Source: Microbacteriaceae bacterium
GTDB lineage: Bacteria; Actinomycetota; Actinomycetes; Actinomycetales; Microbacteriaceae
Assembly (NCBI GenBank): GCA_025352325.1
Contig: JANXTR010000033.1
Span: 1-64,000, forward strand
Length of the DNA: 64,000 bases
Reading direction: 5' to 3'
The notes beneath the pieces are model-generated. The model did no database searches. It was not told where the DNA came from and worked only from the letters and a program-made list of their open reading frames with translations. The position numbers and the translations under genes were made by a program. This document shows, piece by piece, positions 43,117 through 50,595 of the stretch (the stretch's first letter is position 1; each line of letters opens with the position of its first letter).

Positions 43117-44826
43117 ATGGTCGACGACGACCTGACACCGCTGACCGAGCTGCTCGGGCAGGCGCGTGCCTGGGCGGCCCAGGATCCGGATGCGGTGACC
43201 CGCGCCGAGCTCGGGGGCCTCGTCGAGCGGACGGAGGCCGGCGACACGCCCGCCTCCGCGGAGCTGCGCAACAGGTTCTCCGGACGCCTGGCGTTCGGCA
43301 CGGCTGGCCTGCGCGGCGAGCTGGGCGCCGGTCCGATGCGGATGAACCGCGTGCTCGTCGCCCAGGCGGCGGCCGGGCTCGCGGCGTTCCTGCTCGCGCG
43401 CCCCGCGGGAGCTCACGGGACCGCGCCCACCGTCGTCATCGGCTACGACGGACGCCACAACTCGGACGTGTTTGCGCGCGACACCGCCGAGCTCATGCAG
43501 GGCGCAGGCGTTCGGGCGACGCTGCTCCCGCGGGCGCTGCCGACCCCAGTGCTGGCATTCGCGGTGCGGCATCTCGACGCGAGCGCCGGAGTGATGGTCA
43601 CCGCGAGCCACAACCCGGCGCGCGACAACGGCTACAAGGTCTACCTGGGCGGGGTCGACGGCGGCTCGCAGATCGTTCCACCGGCCGACGGCGAGATCGC
43701 GGCCGAGATCGCGCGCGTGGCATCCGGTTCCATCGTCGGTCTTCCCCGCGACATGGGCTACCGGTTCGCGCCGGAGCGCGTGGTCGCGGCCTACATCGGC
43801 GAGACCGCCGCCCTGGCCGACGCGCCCTCGACGCTGAAGGTCGTCTACACGCCACTGCACGGCGTCGGATGGGAGACCGCGGCGGCGGTGTTCGCCGCCG
43901 CTGGCTTCGCCACGCCGATCACCGTCGACGCGCAGCTGCAGCCGGATCCGGACTTTCCGACCGTGGCGTTCCCCAACCCGGAGGAGCCGGGGGCCCTCGA
44001 CTTCGCCGTCGAGACGGCACGCGCATCCGGAGCCGAACTGATCATCGCGAACGATCCGGATGCCGACCGCGTCGCCGTGGGCGTCCCCGATCCGAGCGCC
44101 GAGAGCGGCTGGCGACGGCTGAGCGGTAACGAACTCGGGTGGTTGCTCGGATGGAGTGCCGCGCGGCGGGTGTCCGAGGCGGGCGACGGCGCGGACGGGA
44201 CGCTCGCCTGCTCGCTCGTGAGCTCGCCGGCACTGGGCGCGATCGCTCGTCACTACCGGCTGGACTTCGCCGAGACCCTTACCGGTTTCAAGTGGATCTC
44301 GCGCGTCGGCGGCCTCGTCTTCGGCTACGAGGAGGCCCTCGGCTACCTCGTCGACCCCGATAAGGTGCGCGACAAGGACGGTATCTCGGCGGCCGTCGAG
44401 GCCGTGCAGCTGTTCACCGAGTTGGCCGCATCCGGCACCACGCTCGAGGCGCACCTAGCCGAATTCGCGGAGACCTTCGGCGGTTACGCCTCCTCGCAGA
44501 TCTCGGTGCGGGTCGCCGAACTCGCGCAGATCCCGCGCACCATGGCGCGGCTGCGCGCGTTCCTGCCCGCGCAGGTGGGCGGTGTCCGCGTCGAGAGCGT
44601 CGACGACTTCGTCGACGGTTTCGAGCAGTTCCCGCCGAGCGACCTGCTGCGCCTGCACCTCGAGGGCGGCGGACGCGTGATCGTGCGCCCCAGCGGCACC
44701 GAACCGAAACTCAAGTGCTACCTGGATGCGGTGGCCCACGACGGAACGGCAGCAGAGCGGCTGGCCTCGGCGGCCGCCATGCTCGCCGCCCTCGACGCGG
44801 GGATGCGCGAGCTACTCGCCGACTGA
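43117..44826 (+). CDS. Phosphosugar mutase (phosphoglucomutase/phosphopentomutase type)
   Basis: A 569-residue alpha-D-phosphohexomutase. It has FGTAGLRGELGAGPMRMN near residue 60, the active-site serine in VMVTASHNPARDNGYKVY (about residue 168), the metal loop NDPDADRVAV, the sugar-binding FGYEEALGY and the phosphate-binding RPSGTEPKLK. The length and the FGTAGLRG start match PgmB/deoB2-type mutases that act on both glucose and pentose phosphates. Following punA, it most likely turns ribose 1-phosphate into ribose 5-phosphate. It converges on the PTS IIB gene with a 45-base gap. Confidence 0.92.
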   Translation: MVDDDLTPLTELLGQARAWAAQDPDAVTRAELGGLVERTEAGDTPASAELRNRFSGRLAFGTAGLRGELGAGPMRMNRVLVAQAAAGLAAFLLARPAGAHGTAPTVVIGYDGRHNSDVFARDTAELMQGAGVRATLLPRALPTPVLAFAVRHLDASAGVMVTASHNPARDNGYKVYLGGVDGGSQIVPPADGEIAAEIARVASGSIVGLPRDMGYRFAPERVVAAYIGETAALADAPSTLKVVYTPLHGVGWETAAAVFAAAGFATPITVDAQLQPDPDFPTVAFPNPEEPGALDFAVETARASGAELIIANDPDADRVAVGVPDPSAESGWRRLSGNELGWLLGWSAARRVSEAGDGADGTLACSLVSSPALGAIARHYRLDFAETLTGFKWISRVGGLVFGYEEALGYLVDPDKVRDKDGISAAVEAVQLFTELAASGTTLEAHLAEFAETFGGYASSQISVRVAELAQIPRTMARLRAFLPAQVGGVRVESVDDFVDGFEQFPPSDLLRLHLEGGGRVIVRPSGTEPKLKCYLDAVAHDGTAAERLASAAAMLAALDAGMRELLAD

Positions 44827-44871
44827 GTCGGTCCAGCCGGGTCGGCCGAACCGGACTCGGCGCAGCTGGAG

Positions 44872-45144
44872 TCAGCCCAACGCCGCATCGAGCTTGGCGC
44901 TCAACTCCTGGGTATCGAAGTAGTTCTCGACGACGATCACGTCCGCGGAGGTGCGGCCGATCGCCTCGACGAACTCGGGGCTGGTGAGGATGATCTGCGC
45001 GTCGTCCGCCTCGGCGTGCAGCGACTCGAGGTCGGTGGCGACGACCGTGGCGCTGAGTCCGAGGCGCAGCAGCACGCGCTCGGCATTCACCTTGAGGATG
45101 CCGCTGGTGCCGACCCCCGCGCCGCAGATGGCCACGATCTTCAC
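44872..45144 (-). CDS. PTS sugar transporter subunit IIB (UlaB/SgaB type)
   Basis: A 90-residue protein with the phospho-cysteine in IVAICGAGVGTSGILK (residue 6 or 7) and a compact Rossmann-like fold: ATVVATDLESL, AQIILTSPEFVEAI, VIVVENYFD. This is the ascorbate-family IIB domain. GTG at 45144 puts the Cys loop at the standard position. It is the last gene of a five-gene minus-strand run with IIA, adenosine deaminase, an IclR regulator and an adenosylhomocysteinase-like enzyme. No membrane IIC gene is present in the window. Confidence 0.86.
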   Translation of the reverse strand: MKIVAICGAGVGTSGILKVNAERVLLRLGLSATVVATDLESLHAEADDAQIILTSPEFVEAIGRTSADVIVVENYFDTQELSAKLDAALG

Positions 45145-45184
45145 GAGCAGGCCCTCGCGAGCACTCCCACACGAAGCCGGCGCG

Positions 45185-45631
45185 TCACGCGATCGCTCCC
45201 AGGATCTCGCGCACCCCGTCGGCCGAGGCGGCGGCGGCAAGTCGGGAGATCGCATCCGAATCGTTGAAAACGTTGGCGATCTCGGCCACCAACGACAGGT
45301 GATGATCGGGCGAGGCGACGGCGAGACCGAGGACCACACGCACCGGGTCGTTGTGGGCGTTGCCGAACGGGACCGGGGTGGCAAGGGTCACGATCGCGAG
45401 GCCGTCGTGGAGCACCGCCGGGCCGGGACGCGCGTGCGCGAGCGCCAGTCCGGGCGCGATGACCACGTAGGGACCGTGCTCCTCGATCATGCGGATCATC
45501 TCGTGCGCGTAGTCCGCGGTCGTCGCGCCGCTCGCCGTGAGCGCGGCTCCCGCCAACTCGACGGCGGCGCGCCAATCCGCCGCGTCGGCACCGAGCACGA
45601 TCGCCGCATCCGGAACGGCGGGGAGCGCCAT
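45185..45631 (-). CDS. PTS sugar transporter subunit IIA (UlaC/fructose-mannitol type)
   Basis: A 148-residue IIA domain with the phosphorylatable His in PGLALAHARPG (about residue 66), preceded by YAHEMIRMIEEHGPYVVIAP and followed by GNAHNDPVRVVLGLA. It takes phosphate from HPr and passes it to the IIB product encoded 40 bases downstream. The ATG overlaps the adenosine deaminase stop (TGATG), tying its synthesis to that enzyme. Without IIC it may serve a permease elsewhere or have a regulatory role. Confidence 0.88.
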   Translation of the reverse strand: MALPAVPDAAIVLGADAADWRAAVELAGAALTASGATTADYAHEMIRMIEEHGPYVVIAPGLALAHARPGPAVLHDGLAIVTLATPVPFGNAHNDPVRVVLGLAVASPDHHLSLVAEIANVFNDSDAISRLAAAASADGVREILGAIA

Positions 45632-46752
45632 CAGGCTGCGCCGAAGCCGGCACCGATGCGCTCGATGAGTTCCTCGCGGTCTTCGAGGGGCAGGAACGCC
45701 GCCTCGGCCGCGTTGACCTGGAAGATCTCGAGGTCGTCAAGCCCGTAGCCGAAGGTGTCGACGAGCAGGCCGAGCTCCCGCGTGAGGGTCGTTCCGCTCA
45801 TCAGACGGTTGTCGGTGTTCACCGTGACCCGGAACCCGAGCTGGTAGAGCAGGTCGAAGGGGTGGTCGGCCATCGTCGACCCCCAGGCCGCGATCGCGCC
45901 CGTCTGGAGGTTCGAGCTGGGGCTCGTCTCGAGTGCGATGCCGCGGTCCTTGACCCATTGGGCGACCCGGCCGAGCGTGACGAAGGTGCTCTCGTCGTCG
46001 GTCCCCTCGACGGTGATGTCCTCGGCGATCCGGACGCCGTGGCCGAGACGGAGCGCGTGTCCGTCGACGAGGGCACTCAGAATGCTGTCGACGCCATCCG
46101 CCTCGCCCGCGTGCACGGTGGCCGGGAACGACGCTCGCGCGAGCACGTCGAACGCCTCGGAGAGACGCGACGGCGGGAATCCGGCCTCGGGCCCGGCGAT
46201 GTCGAAGCCGACGACGCCGGAGTCGCGGTGCCGGAGCGCGAGCTCGGCGATCTCGGTGCCGCGGTCCAGGTGGCGCATCGCGCTCACCAGCTGCCCGGCG
46301 CGGATCCATCCGCCAGCGGCTGCGATGGCGTCCGTCGCCTCGTCGATCCCCTGCTGCACCGCCTCGACGGCCTCGTCGAGGCTGAGCCCGCGCTGCAGGT
46401 GCTGCTCGGGCGCCCAGCGCAGCTCGCCGTAGATCACGCCGTCTGCGGCAAGATCCTCGACGAACTCTCGGGCGATGCGGGTGAGCCCCTCGGCCGTCTG
46501 CATGACGGCGATGGTCACGTCAAAGGTCTTGAGGTACTCGACGAGCGAGCCGCTGTCCGACTTCTCGGCGAACCAGGCGGCAAGCTCCGCGGCATCCGTC
46601 GCGGGCAGTTCGATGCCCAGCGGTTCGGCCAGATCGATGATCGTCTGCGGCCGAAGTCCGCCGTCGAGGTGGTCGTGCAACGACACCTTGGGGAGATCCC
46701 GGATCGCCTTGCGGCTCCCCGGCACGACGACGTCTTCCCCGACTGAACTCAT
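45631..46752 (-). CDS. add: Adenosine deaminase
   Basis: Deaminates adenosine to inosine. The 373-residue metal-dependent hydrolase has KVSLHDHLDGGLRP (two zinc His), GYGELRWAPEQHLQRGL-type stretch, FDIAGPEAGFP, TVHAGEADG with the catalytic His-Glu region, LGHGVRI, and VTVNTDNRLMSGTTL with the terminal Asp. These are the ADA motifs in order. It lies between the IclR regulator (9-base gap) and the PTS genes, and feeds inosine to PunA or the nucleoside hydrolase. Confidence 0.94.
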   Translation of the reverse strand: MSSVGEDVVVPGSRKAIRDLPKVSLHDHLDGGLRPQTIIDLAEPLGIELPATDAAELAAWFAEKSDSGSLVEYLKTFDVTIAVMQTAEGLTRIAREFVEDLAADGVIYGELRWAPEQHLQRGLSLDEAVEAVQQGIDEATDAIAAAGGWIRAGQLVSAMRHLDRGTEIAELALRHRDSGVVGFDIAGPEAGFPPSRLSEAFDVLARASFPATVHAGEADGVDSILSALVDGHALRLGHGVRIAEDITVEGTDDESTFVTLGRVAQWVKDRGIALETSPSSNLQTGAIAAWGSTMADHPFDLLYQLGFRVTVNTDNRLMSGTTLTRELGLLVDTFGYGLDDLEIFQVNAAEAAFLPLEDREELIERIGAGFGAA

Positions 46753-46761
46753 GAGATCAAT

Positions 46762-47448
46762 CTATCGGCCCGAGGTCTGGGAACTCCCCGCCAGTCGCCC
46801 CTCGATCAGTTGCGCGGTGGCGATCGCCGCGCCGCGCACCTGCTCGATCGGGATGCCGCTGAAGCTGGTGGCGACGTAGGGGACGGTCAGGGCGGCGCGC
46901 GGTGGCGCATCCGCTCCCCCGGCGCCGCGAACCGCCACGACGAGATCGGTAATGCCGGCTTCCAGCGGGTCCATGCGCAGCAGCGGGTCGCCGACGTGCG
47001 CACCGGTCAACACCGCGCCTGTCGCGGTCGATTCCGCGGGAAACACGGCTCCGACCCGCACCCGATACCCGAAGTCGGCGGGGCTCTCGAGCTGCGCGAT
47101 GACGCGGACGGCCCCGGCATCCAGCACGCTCAGATTGCAGGACTGCCGCACCCGCTCGCTGAGAACGCGCATGGGCGGCAGGCTCGCGTCAAGGAGTCCG
47201 CGCAGGGCGGGCTGCCGGTGGGCCAGGTCGAAGGCGGCCATCGAGAACGAGTACAGCGCAGAATCCGGGTCGCGCAGCAACCAGCCGCGCGCCTCGAGCG
47301 TCGTCAGAACGCGGAACAGCTGGCTCACGGTGCGGCCGGTCGCCTCGGCGATCTCGGTCTGCGACAGCGGCCGGGTGGAGTCGGCCAGCAGCTCCAGCAC
47401 GTCGAAGGCCTTGTCGAGGGCCGGGACCGCGTATTCCGTTGTCGGCAT
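46762..47448 (-). CDS. IclR family transcriptional regulator
   Basis: A 228-residue regulator. The N-terminal winged helix (about residues 8-65) has ALDKAFDVLELLADSTRPL, TEIAEATGRTVSQLFRVL and LLRDPDSALYSFS. The C-terminal effector domain has SCNLSVLDAGAVRVIAQLE, GAVFPAESTATGAVLTG and ALTVPYV. ATG at 47448 begins the normal IclR start; the longer upstream frame is antisense to the neighbouring gene. It is embedded in the operon it probably controls, and the palindrome upstream of 48659 is a likely binding site. Confidence 0.9.
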   Translation of the reverse strand: MPTTEYAVPALDKAFDVLELLADSTRPLSQTEIAEATGRTVSQLFRVLTTLEARGWLLRDPDSALYSFSMAAFDLAHRQPALRGLLDASLPPMRVLSERVRQSCNLSVLDAGAVRVIAQLESPADFGYRVRVGAVFPAESTATGAVLTGAHVGDPLLRMDPLEAGITDLVVAVRGAGGADAPPRAALTVPYVATSFSGIPIEQVRGAAIATAQLIEGRLAGSSQTSGR

Positions 47449-47462
47449 GGCAGCGTCGTCCG

Positions 47463-48659
47463 CTACTTCTCGGCCTGCATGGCGCGCAGCATCCGCCGGG
47501 CGATCTCCCGGTCGATGTCGTCGGGCACCGGCTGCGCGCCGAGCCGGAGCGAGAGAGTGTCGGTGGCGACTCGTTCGAGCGAGAGCGTCTGCAGCAGGAA
47601 GCCGAGATCCATCGATTCGAGCGAGTTGCCTTTCGGCTCGCGGCCGGCGAGATTCATCATCCTTCCATCGGCGAGCAGGATGACGTGGCGCCCGCCCGGC
47701 AAGTTGACGCGCTCGATCGCGCCGTCGGCTCCGGCGAGCTGACGTGATCCGGTCGACATCGCGTGCAACCCGGCCACGTCGATCTCCCACGGGAAGTGGC
47801 CGCAGTTCGCCAGCACGGCGCCGTCGGCGACCGCCTCAAAGAACGGCGCGGTCAGGATGTCCGGATGACCGGTCGCGGTGATGAACACCTCCCCCCACTC
47901 CGAGAGGTCCATCAACTCGGCGACGCGGAACCCATCAAATGCCGCCTCGAAGGCCTTGAGCTCGTCGATCTCGACGACGGCCACCTTGCCACCGAGAGCG
48001 CGCAGGTAGTGAGCGACGCCGCGGCCGCACCACCCGTAGCCCGCAACCACGAAGCGGCGACCCGGCACCATCAGGTTGGTGATGCGCATGAAGCTCTCGA
48101 CGACCGACTGGCCGACGGCGTGCTTGTTCTCGCCGATCGCCTTGAGCACGCTGTCGTTGATCACGATCACCGGGAACGGCACCTGCCCGGCAAGCTCGCC
48201 CCGCAGACGATCGCCTCCCGAGGTGGTCTCCTCGGTGCCGCCGACGATCTCGGGGGCGGTACCGCGCGCAACCACCCCGGCCACGAGATCCGCGCCGTTG
48301 TCGAGCAGGATGCCGGGGCGCGCGTCGAGCACGGAGGCGACGTTGGCGTGGTGCCGGTCGAGGTCGTCGTCGCGGGAACCGAACACCGTCATCCCCTGGG
48401 AGCGGAGGAACGCGACGATGTCGTCCTGAGTGGAGCCGTGGTTGCCGGTCGCCACCAGCTCGGCTCCCCCGGCGGCGAGGGTCTCGAGCAGCACGGCGGT
48501 CTTCGGTTCCAGGTGGAGCGACATCCCGATCCGGTGCCCGGCGAACGGGCGCGTCTCGGCTAGCTGCTCACGGGCGGCGGCGAGCAACGGCATCCGCGAT
48601 CGGATCCAGTCGACTCTGGCGGCGCCGTGCTCGGCGAGATTGTCAGCTCGTTCGGTCAT
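47463..48659 (-). CDS. Adenosylhomocysteinase-like NAD-binding hydrolase
   Basis: A 398-residue protein, about 70 shorter than common bacterial S-adenosylhomocysteine hydrolases and closer to archaeal-type members. It has MSLHLEPKTAVLLETLAAGG, GNHGSTQDDIVAFL, NDSVLKAIGENKHAVGQS, the NAD loop VVAGYGWCGRGVAHYLRALG, and CGHFPWEIDV. The active-site Lys is kept, but the usual FDN after it reads GEN (Asp to Glu). It would split SAH, or a deaminated or related nucleoside thioether, into homocysteine and nucleoside. It is the first gene of the add-PTS operon, so the nucleoside part would go straight to salvage. Confidence 0.82.
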   Translation of the reverse strand: MTERADNLAEHGAARVDWIRSRMPLLAAAREQLAETRPFAGHRIGMSLHLEPKTAVLLETLAAGGAELVATGNHGSTQDDIVAFLRSQGMTVFGSRDDDLDRHHANVASVLDARPGILLDNGADLVAGVVARGTAPEIVGGTEETTSGGDRLRGELAGQVPFPVIVINDSVLKAIGENKHAVGQSVVESFMRITNLMVPGRRFVVAGYGWCGRGVAHYLRALGGKVAVVEIDELKAFEAAFDGFRVAELMDLSEWGEVFITATGHPDILTAPFFEAVADGAVLANCGHFPWEIDVAGLHAMSTGSRQLAGADGAIERVNLPGGRHVILLADGRMMNLAGREPKGNSLESMDLGFLLQTLSLERVATDTLSLRLGAQPVPDDIDREIARRMLRAMQAEK

Positions 48660-48668
48660 GCGCGCAGT

Positions 48669-48700
48669 CTTTCATATATGAACACGACTTTCATAGGTGT
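48669..48700. promoter_or_regulatory. Operator-like palindrome in the divergent add-operon/iunH promoter region
   Basis: TTCATATATGAA (48671-48682) is a perfect 12-base palindrome. Its half-site CTTTCATA occurs at 48669-48676 and again at 48688-48695, 19 bases apart. The 61-base gap is AT-rich compared with its surroundings and lies between the minus-strand operon and the nucleoside hydrolase gene, so one bound regulator, for example the IclR protein encoded at 46762-47448, could control both directions. Confidence 0.5.
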
Positions 48701-48708
48701 TTCACCGA

Positions 48709-48714
48709 TAGGCT
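48709..48714 (+). promoter_or_regulatory. -10 box of probable leaderless nucleoside hydrolase transcript
   Basis: TAGGCT is followed by CGGGGA and the GTG at 48721 (6-base spacing). It lies at the edge of the operator-like palindrome. Confidence 0.45.
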
Positions 48715-48720
48715 CGGGGA

Positions 48721-49668
48721 GTGCCGACAAAGATCATCCTCGACTGCGATCCAGGCCACGACGACGCCGTGGCGATGCTGCTCGCCTGGGGCAGCCCCGC
48801 CATCGAACTGGTCGGCGTGACCACCGTCGTCGGCAACCAAACCATCGACAAGGTGACGCGCAACGCGCTCTCCGTGGCCCGCGTCGCCGGCATCGTCGGC
48901 GTACCGTTCGCGCGGGGATCGGCACGACCACTCGTGCGCGAGATCGAGACGGCGGGCGAGATCCACGGCGAGTCCGGGTTGGACGGGCCCGTGCTGCCGG
49001 AGCCGACGATCGCCCTCGACCCGCGGCCCGCCGCGCAGTTCATCGTCGACACGATCATGGCCACGGAGCCGGGTGAGATCACCCTCGTGCCCACGGGAGG
49101 GCTGACGAACATCGCCCTCGCGGCGCGACTGGAACCCCGCATCATCCCGCGTGTGCGCGAGGTCGTTCTCATGGGCGGCGGTGTGCACGAGGGCAACTGG
49201 AGCGCGGTCGCCGAGTTCAACATCGTCATCGACCCTGAGGCGGCCGCGATCGTCTTCGGCGCGGGCTGGCCGCTCACCATGATCGGGCTGGATGTCACGC
49301 ACCAGGCCATCGCGACCCCCTCCGTCAAGGCGGCGATCGCCGCAGTCGGCACGAAGCCCGCCGCCTTCGTCGGGGAGCTCATGGAGTTCTTCGAGAAGGC
49401 ATACCACGACGCCCAGGGTTTCCCACACCCGCCCGTGCACGACCCGGTCGCCGTCGCGTACGTCATCGACCCGACCCTGGTACGAACCGTGCGCGCGCCG
49501 CTCGCCGTGGAGACGCGCGGCGAGCACACACTCGGCATGACCGTGGCCGACCTGCGCGGGCCGGCCCCCGACTCCTGCGTCACCCAGGTCGCCTTCGATC
49601 TGGATGCCGCACGCTTCTGGGCGCTCGTGGTCCATGCGCTGGAGCGCATCGGCGATCCCGCGCAGTAG
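48721..49668 (+). CDS. iunH: Nucleoside hydrolase (inosine-uridine type)
   Basis: Hydrolyses N-ribosidic bonds to free base and ribose. The 315-residue protein begins KIILDCDPGHDDAVAMLLA, the calcium-binding DxDPGxDD signature, and has VVGNQTIDKVTRNAL, LVPTGGLTNIALAARLEP, VLMGGGVHEGNWSAVAEFNIV (second metal and ribose site) and the C-terminal HDPVAVAYVIDP. The start is GTG at 48721. It shares a control region with the divergent adenosine deaminase operon. A repeat-bounded cassette begins 27 bases after its stop. Confidence 0.94.
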   Translation: MPTKIILDCDPGHDDAVAMLLAWGSPAIELVGVTTVVGNQTIDKVTRNALSVARVAGIVGVPFARGSARPLVREIETAGEIHGESGLDGPVLPEPTIALDPRPAAQFIVDTIMATEPGEITLVPTGGLTNIALAARLEPRIIPRVREVVLMGGGVHEGNWSAVAEFNIVIDPEAAAIVFGAGWPLTMIGLDVTHQAIATPSVKAAIAAVGTKPAAFVGELMEFFEKAYHDAQGFPHPPVHDPVAVAYVIDPTLVRTVRAPLAVETRGEHTLGMTVADLRGPAPDSCVTQVAFDLDAARFWALVVHALERIGDPAQ

Positions 49669-49694
49669 CCGCTCCTCCCCACCCGCCCGTGGCC

Positions 49695-49759
49695 GCGAGA
49701 GTAGGTATATCTGCGTACTCTCGGCCCTGAAAGCAGCGTTCAACCCGTACTTTCGCGGC
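49695..49759. repeat. Left inverted repeat of the cassette
   Basis: 65 bases ending directly before the ATG of the decayed gene. It contains its own inner palindrome GAGAGTA/TACTCTC around a TATATCTG centre (49697-49722) and ends with CGTACTTTCGCGGC, identical to the right copy. Confidence 0.75.
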
Positions 49760-50459
49760 ATGAAATCACCTGATGTCGCTCCCTACTGGGGGCTCAGATC
49801 ACGCGCGGATCCCGGTGGCCATGTCACGTTGCGCGCCTCGCTTTTCGCCAACCGGATGCCGCCTCGCGCCTTCTACTTCGGCCGGACAGCTGCGGCCATC
49901 CACGGGCTTCCTCTCCCTCTCCGCTTCATCGGCGACACGCGCTTGCACGTGGGTGTCCCGGCAGGGGCCAGACGAGTGGATGCCCTCGGCACGGTCCCTC
50001 ATCATGTGCGGGTCGCGCCGCAGGACGTCGTCTTTCACCGATCGATGCGGGTCAGCTCGGTCGGTCGCACCTGGTGTGATCTGGCGGCGTCTGGGCTGAC
50101 CCTCGCTGAACTCGTCGCCGCTGGTGATCGGACGGTCTGGTGGCGAGCGCCTCGAACCACCGTCGACGAGCTCGAGGCAAGCATCCTCCGGTACGAGGGG
50201 CGCCGAGGAGCACGGCTGATGCGAACGGCCTTCGATCTGCTGAGTGATCGATCGGATTCCGCCCCCGAAAGCGAGGTGCGCGTTGCGGTTGTGCTCGCTG
50301 GCTTCCCACCGCGTCAGTCGCGATCAATGGAGCCGTGACATCCGCCGATTTCGAACTTTCGCCGATGAGAGTTGGCGGGTCTACCGAGCAACCGCGGATG
50401 ACTACCGTTCTCCGCACAATCTGCTGCTGTGGTTGGCGCGGAATCTGCCTCCCGCATGA
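49760..50459 (+). pseudogene. Decayed AbiEi/DUF559-like gene with internal deletion and frameshift
   Basis: The first frame (ATG 49760 to a stop at 50338) encodes a start typical of actinobacterial AbiEi/DUF559 proteins: SPDVAPYWGLRSRAD, YFGRTAAAIHGLPLP, VGRTWCDLAASGLTLAELV, and PESEVRVAVVLAGFPP. At about 50310 the reading shifts by one frame into RDQWSRDIRRFRTFADESWR and VYRATADDYRS, the normal C-terminal end of the same family, ending at 50459. The middle part that should carry the PD-(D/E)XK nuclease-like core (roughly 40-50 residues) is missing. Thus the gene suffered an out-of-frame deletion and is very likely inactive. Intact relatives are of unknown or antitoxin-like function. Confidence 0.7.
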
Positions 50460-50490
50460 ACACCGTTTCGGCGGTGGCGGTGCGCTCGGC

Positions 50491-50515
50491 GAGCTCGGCG
50501 AGCTCGGCGAGCTCG
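50491..50515. repeat. Short tandem repeat GAGCTCGGC
   Basis: The nine-base unit GAGCTCGGC is repeated about three times between the end of the decayed gene and the right inverted repeat. It is probably a slippage product, and I see no function in it. Confidence 0.6.
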
Positions 50516-50520
50516 CAAGC

Positions 50521-50585
50521 GCCGCGAAAGTACGCGGTTTCCGCCGCTTTCAACGGTGAGAGTACGCAGATATCCGTACTCTTGC
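50521..50585. repeat. Right inverted repeat of the cassette
   Basis: Reads, on the minus strand, as the left repeat with 13 substitutions and no gap. It contains AGAGTACG/CGTACTCT as an inner palindrome (50560-50582). On the minus strand it also encodes a TTG-started KAAxxxYFRG, as the left copy does on the plus strand with CTG. Confidence 0.75.
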
Positions 50586-50595
50586 GGGAGGCGGG

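Larger units (their letters stand above)
49695..50585. mobile_element. Cassette bounded by 65-base inverted terminal repeats
   Basis: An 891-base unit whose ends are inverted copies of each other: 52 of 65 positions match without gaps. It holds one decayed plus-strand gene. No transposase is encoded and I see no target-site duplication, so it would have to move with help from elsewhere, or it arose by inverted duplication. It sits between iunH and deoA, where neighbouring nucleoside genes would otherwise be adjacent. The evidence for mobility is the repeat structure only. Confidence 0.5.

Noticed and set aside
50491-50515. CRISPR-like repeats
   Set aside because: The GAGCTCGGC units are directly adjacent with no spacers; no CRISPR array or cas gene is seen anywhere in the window.
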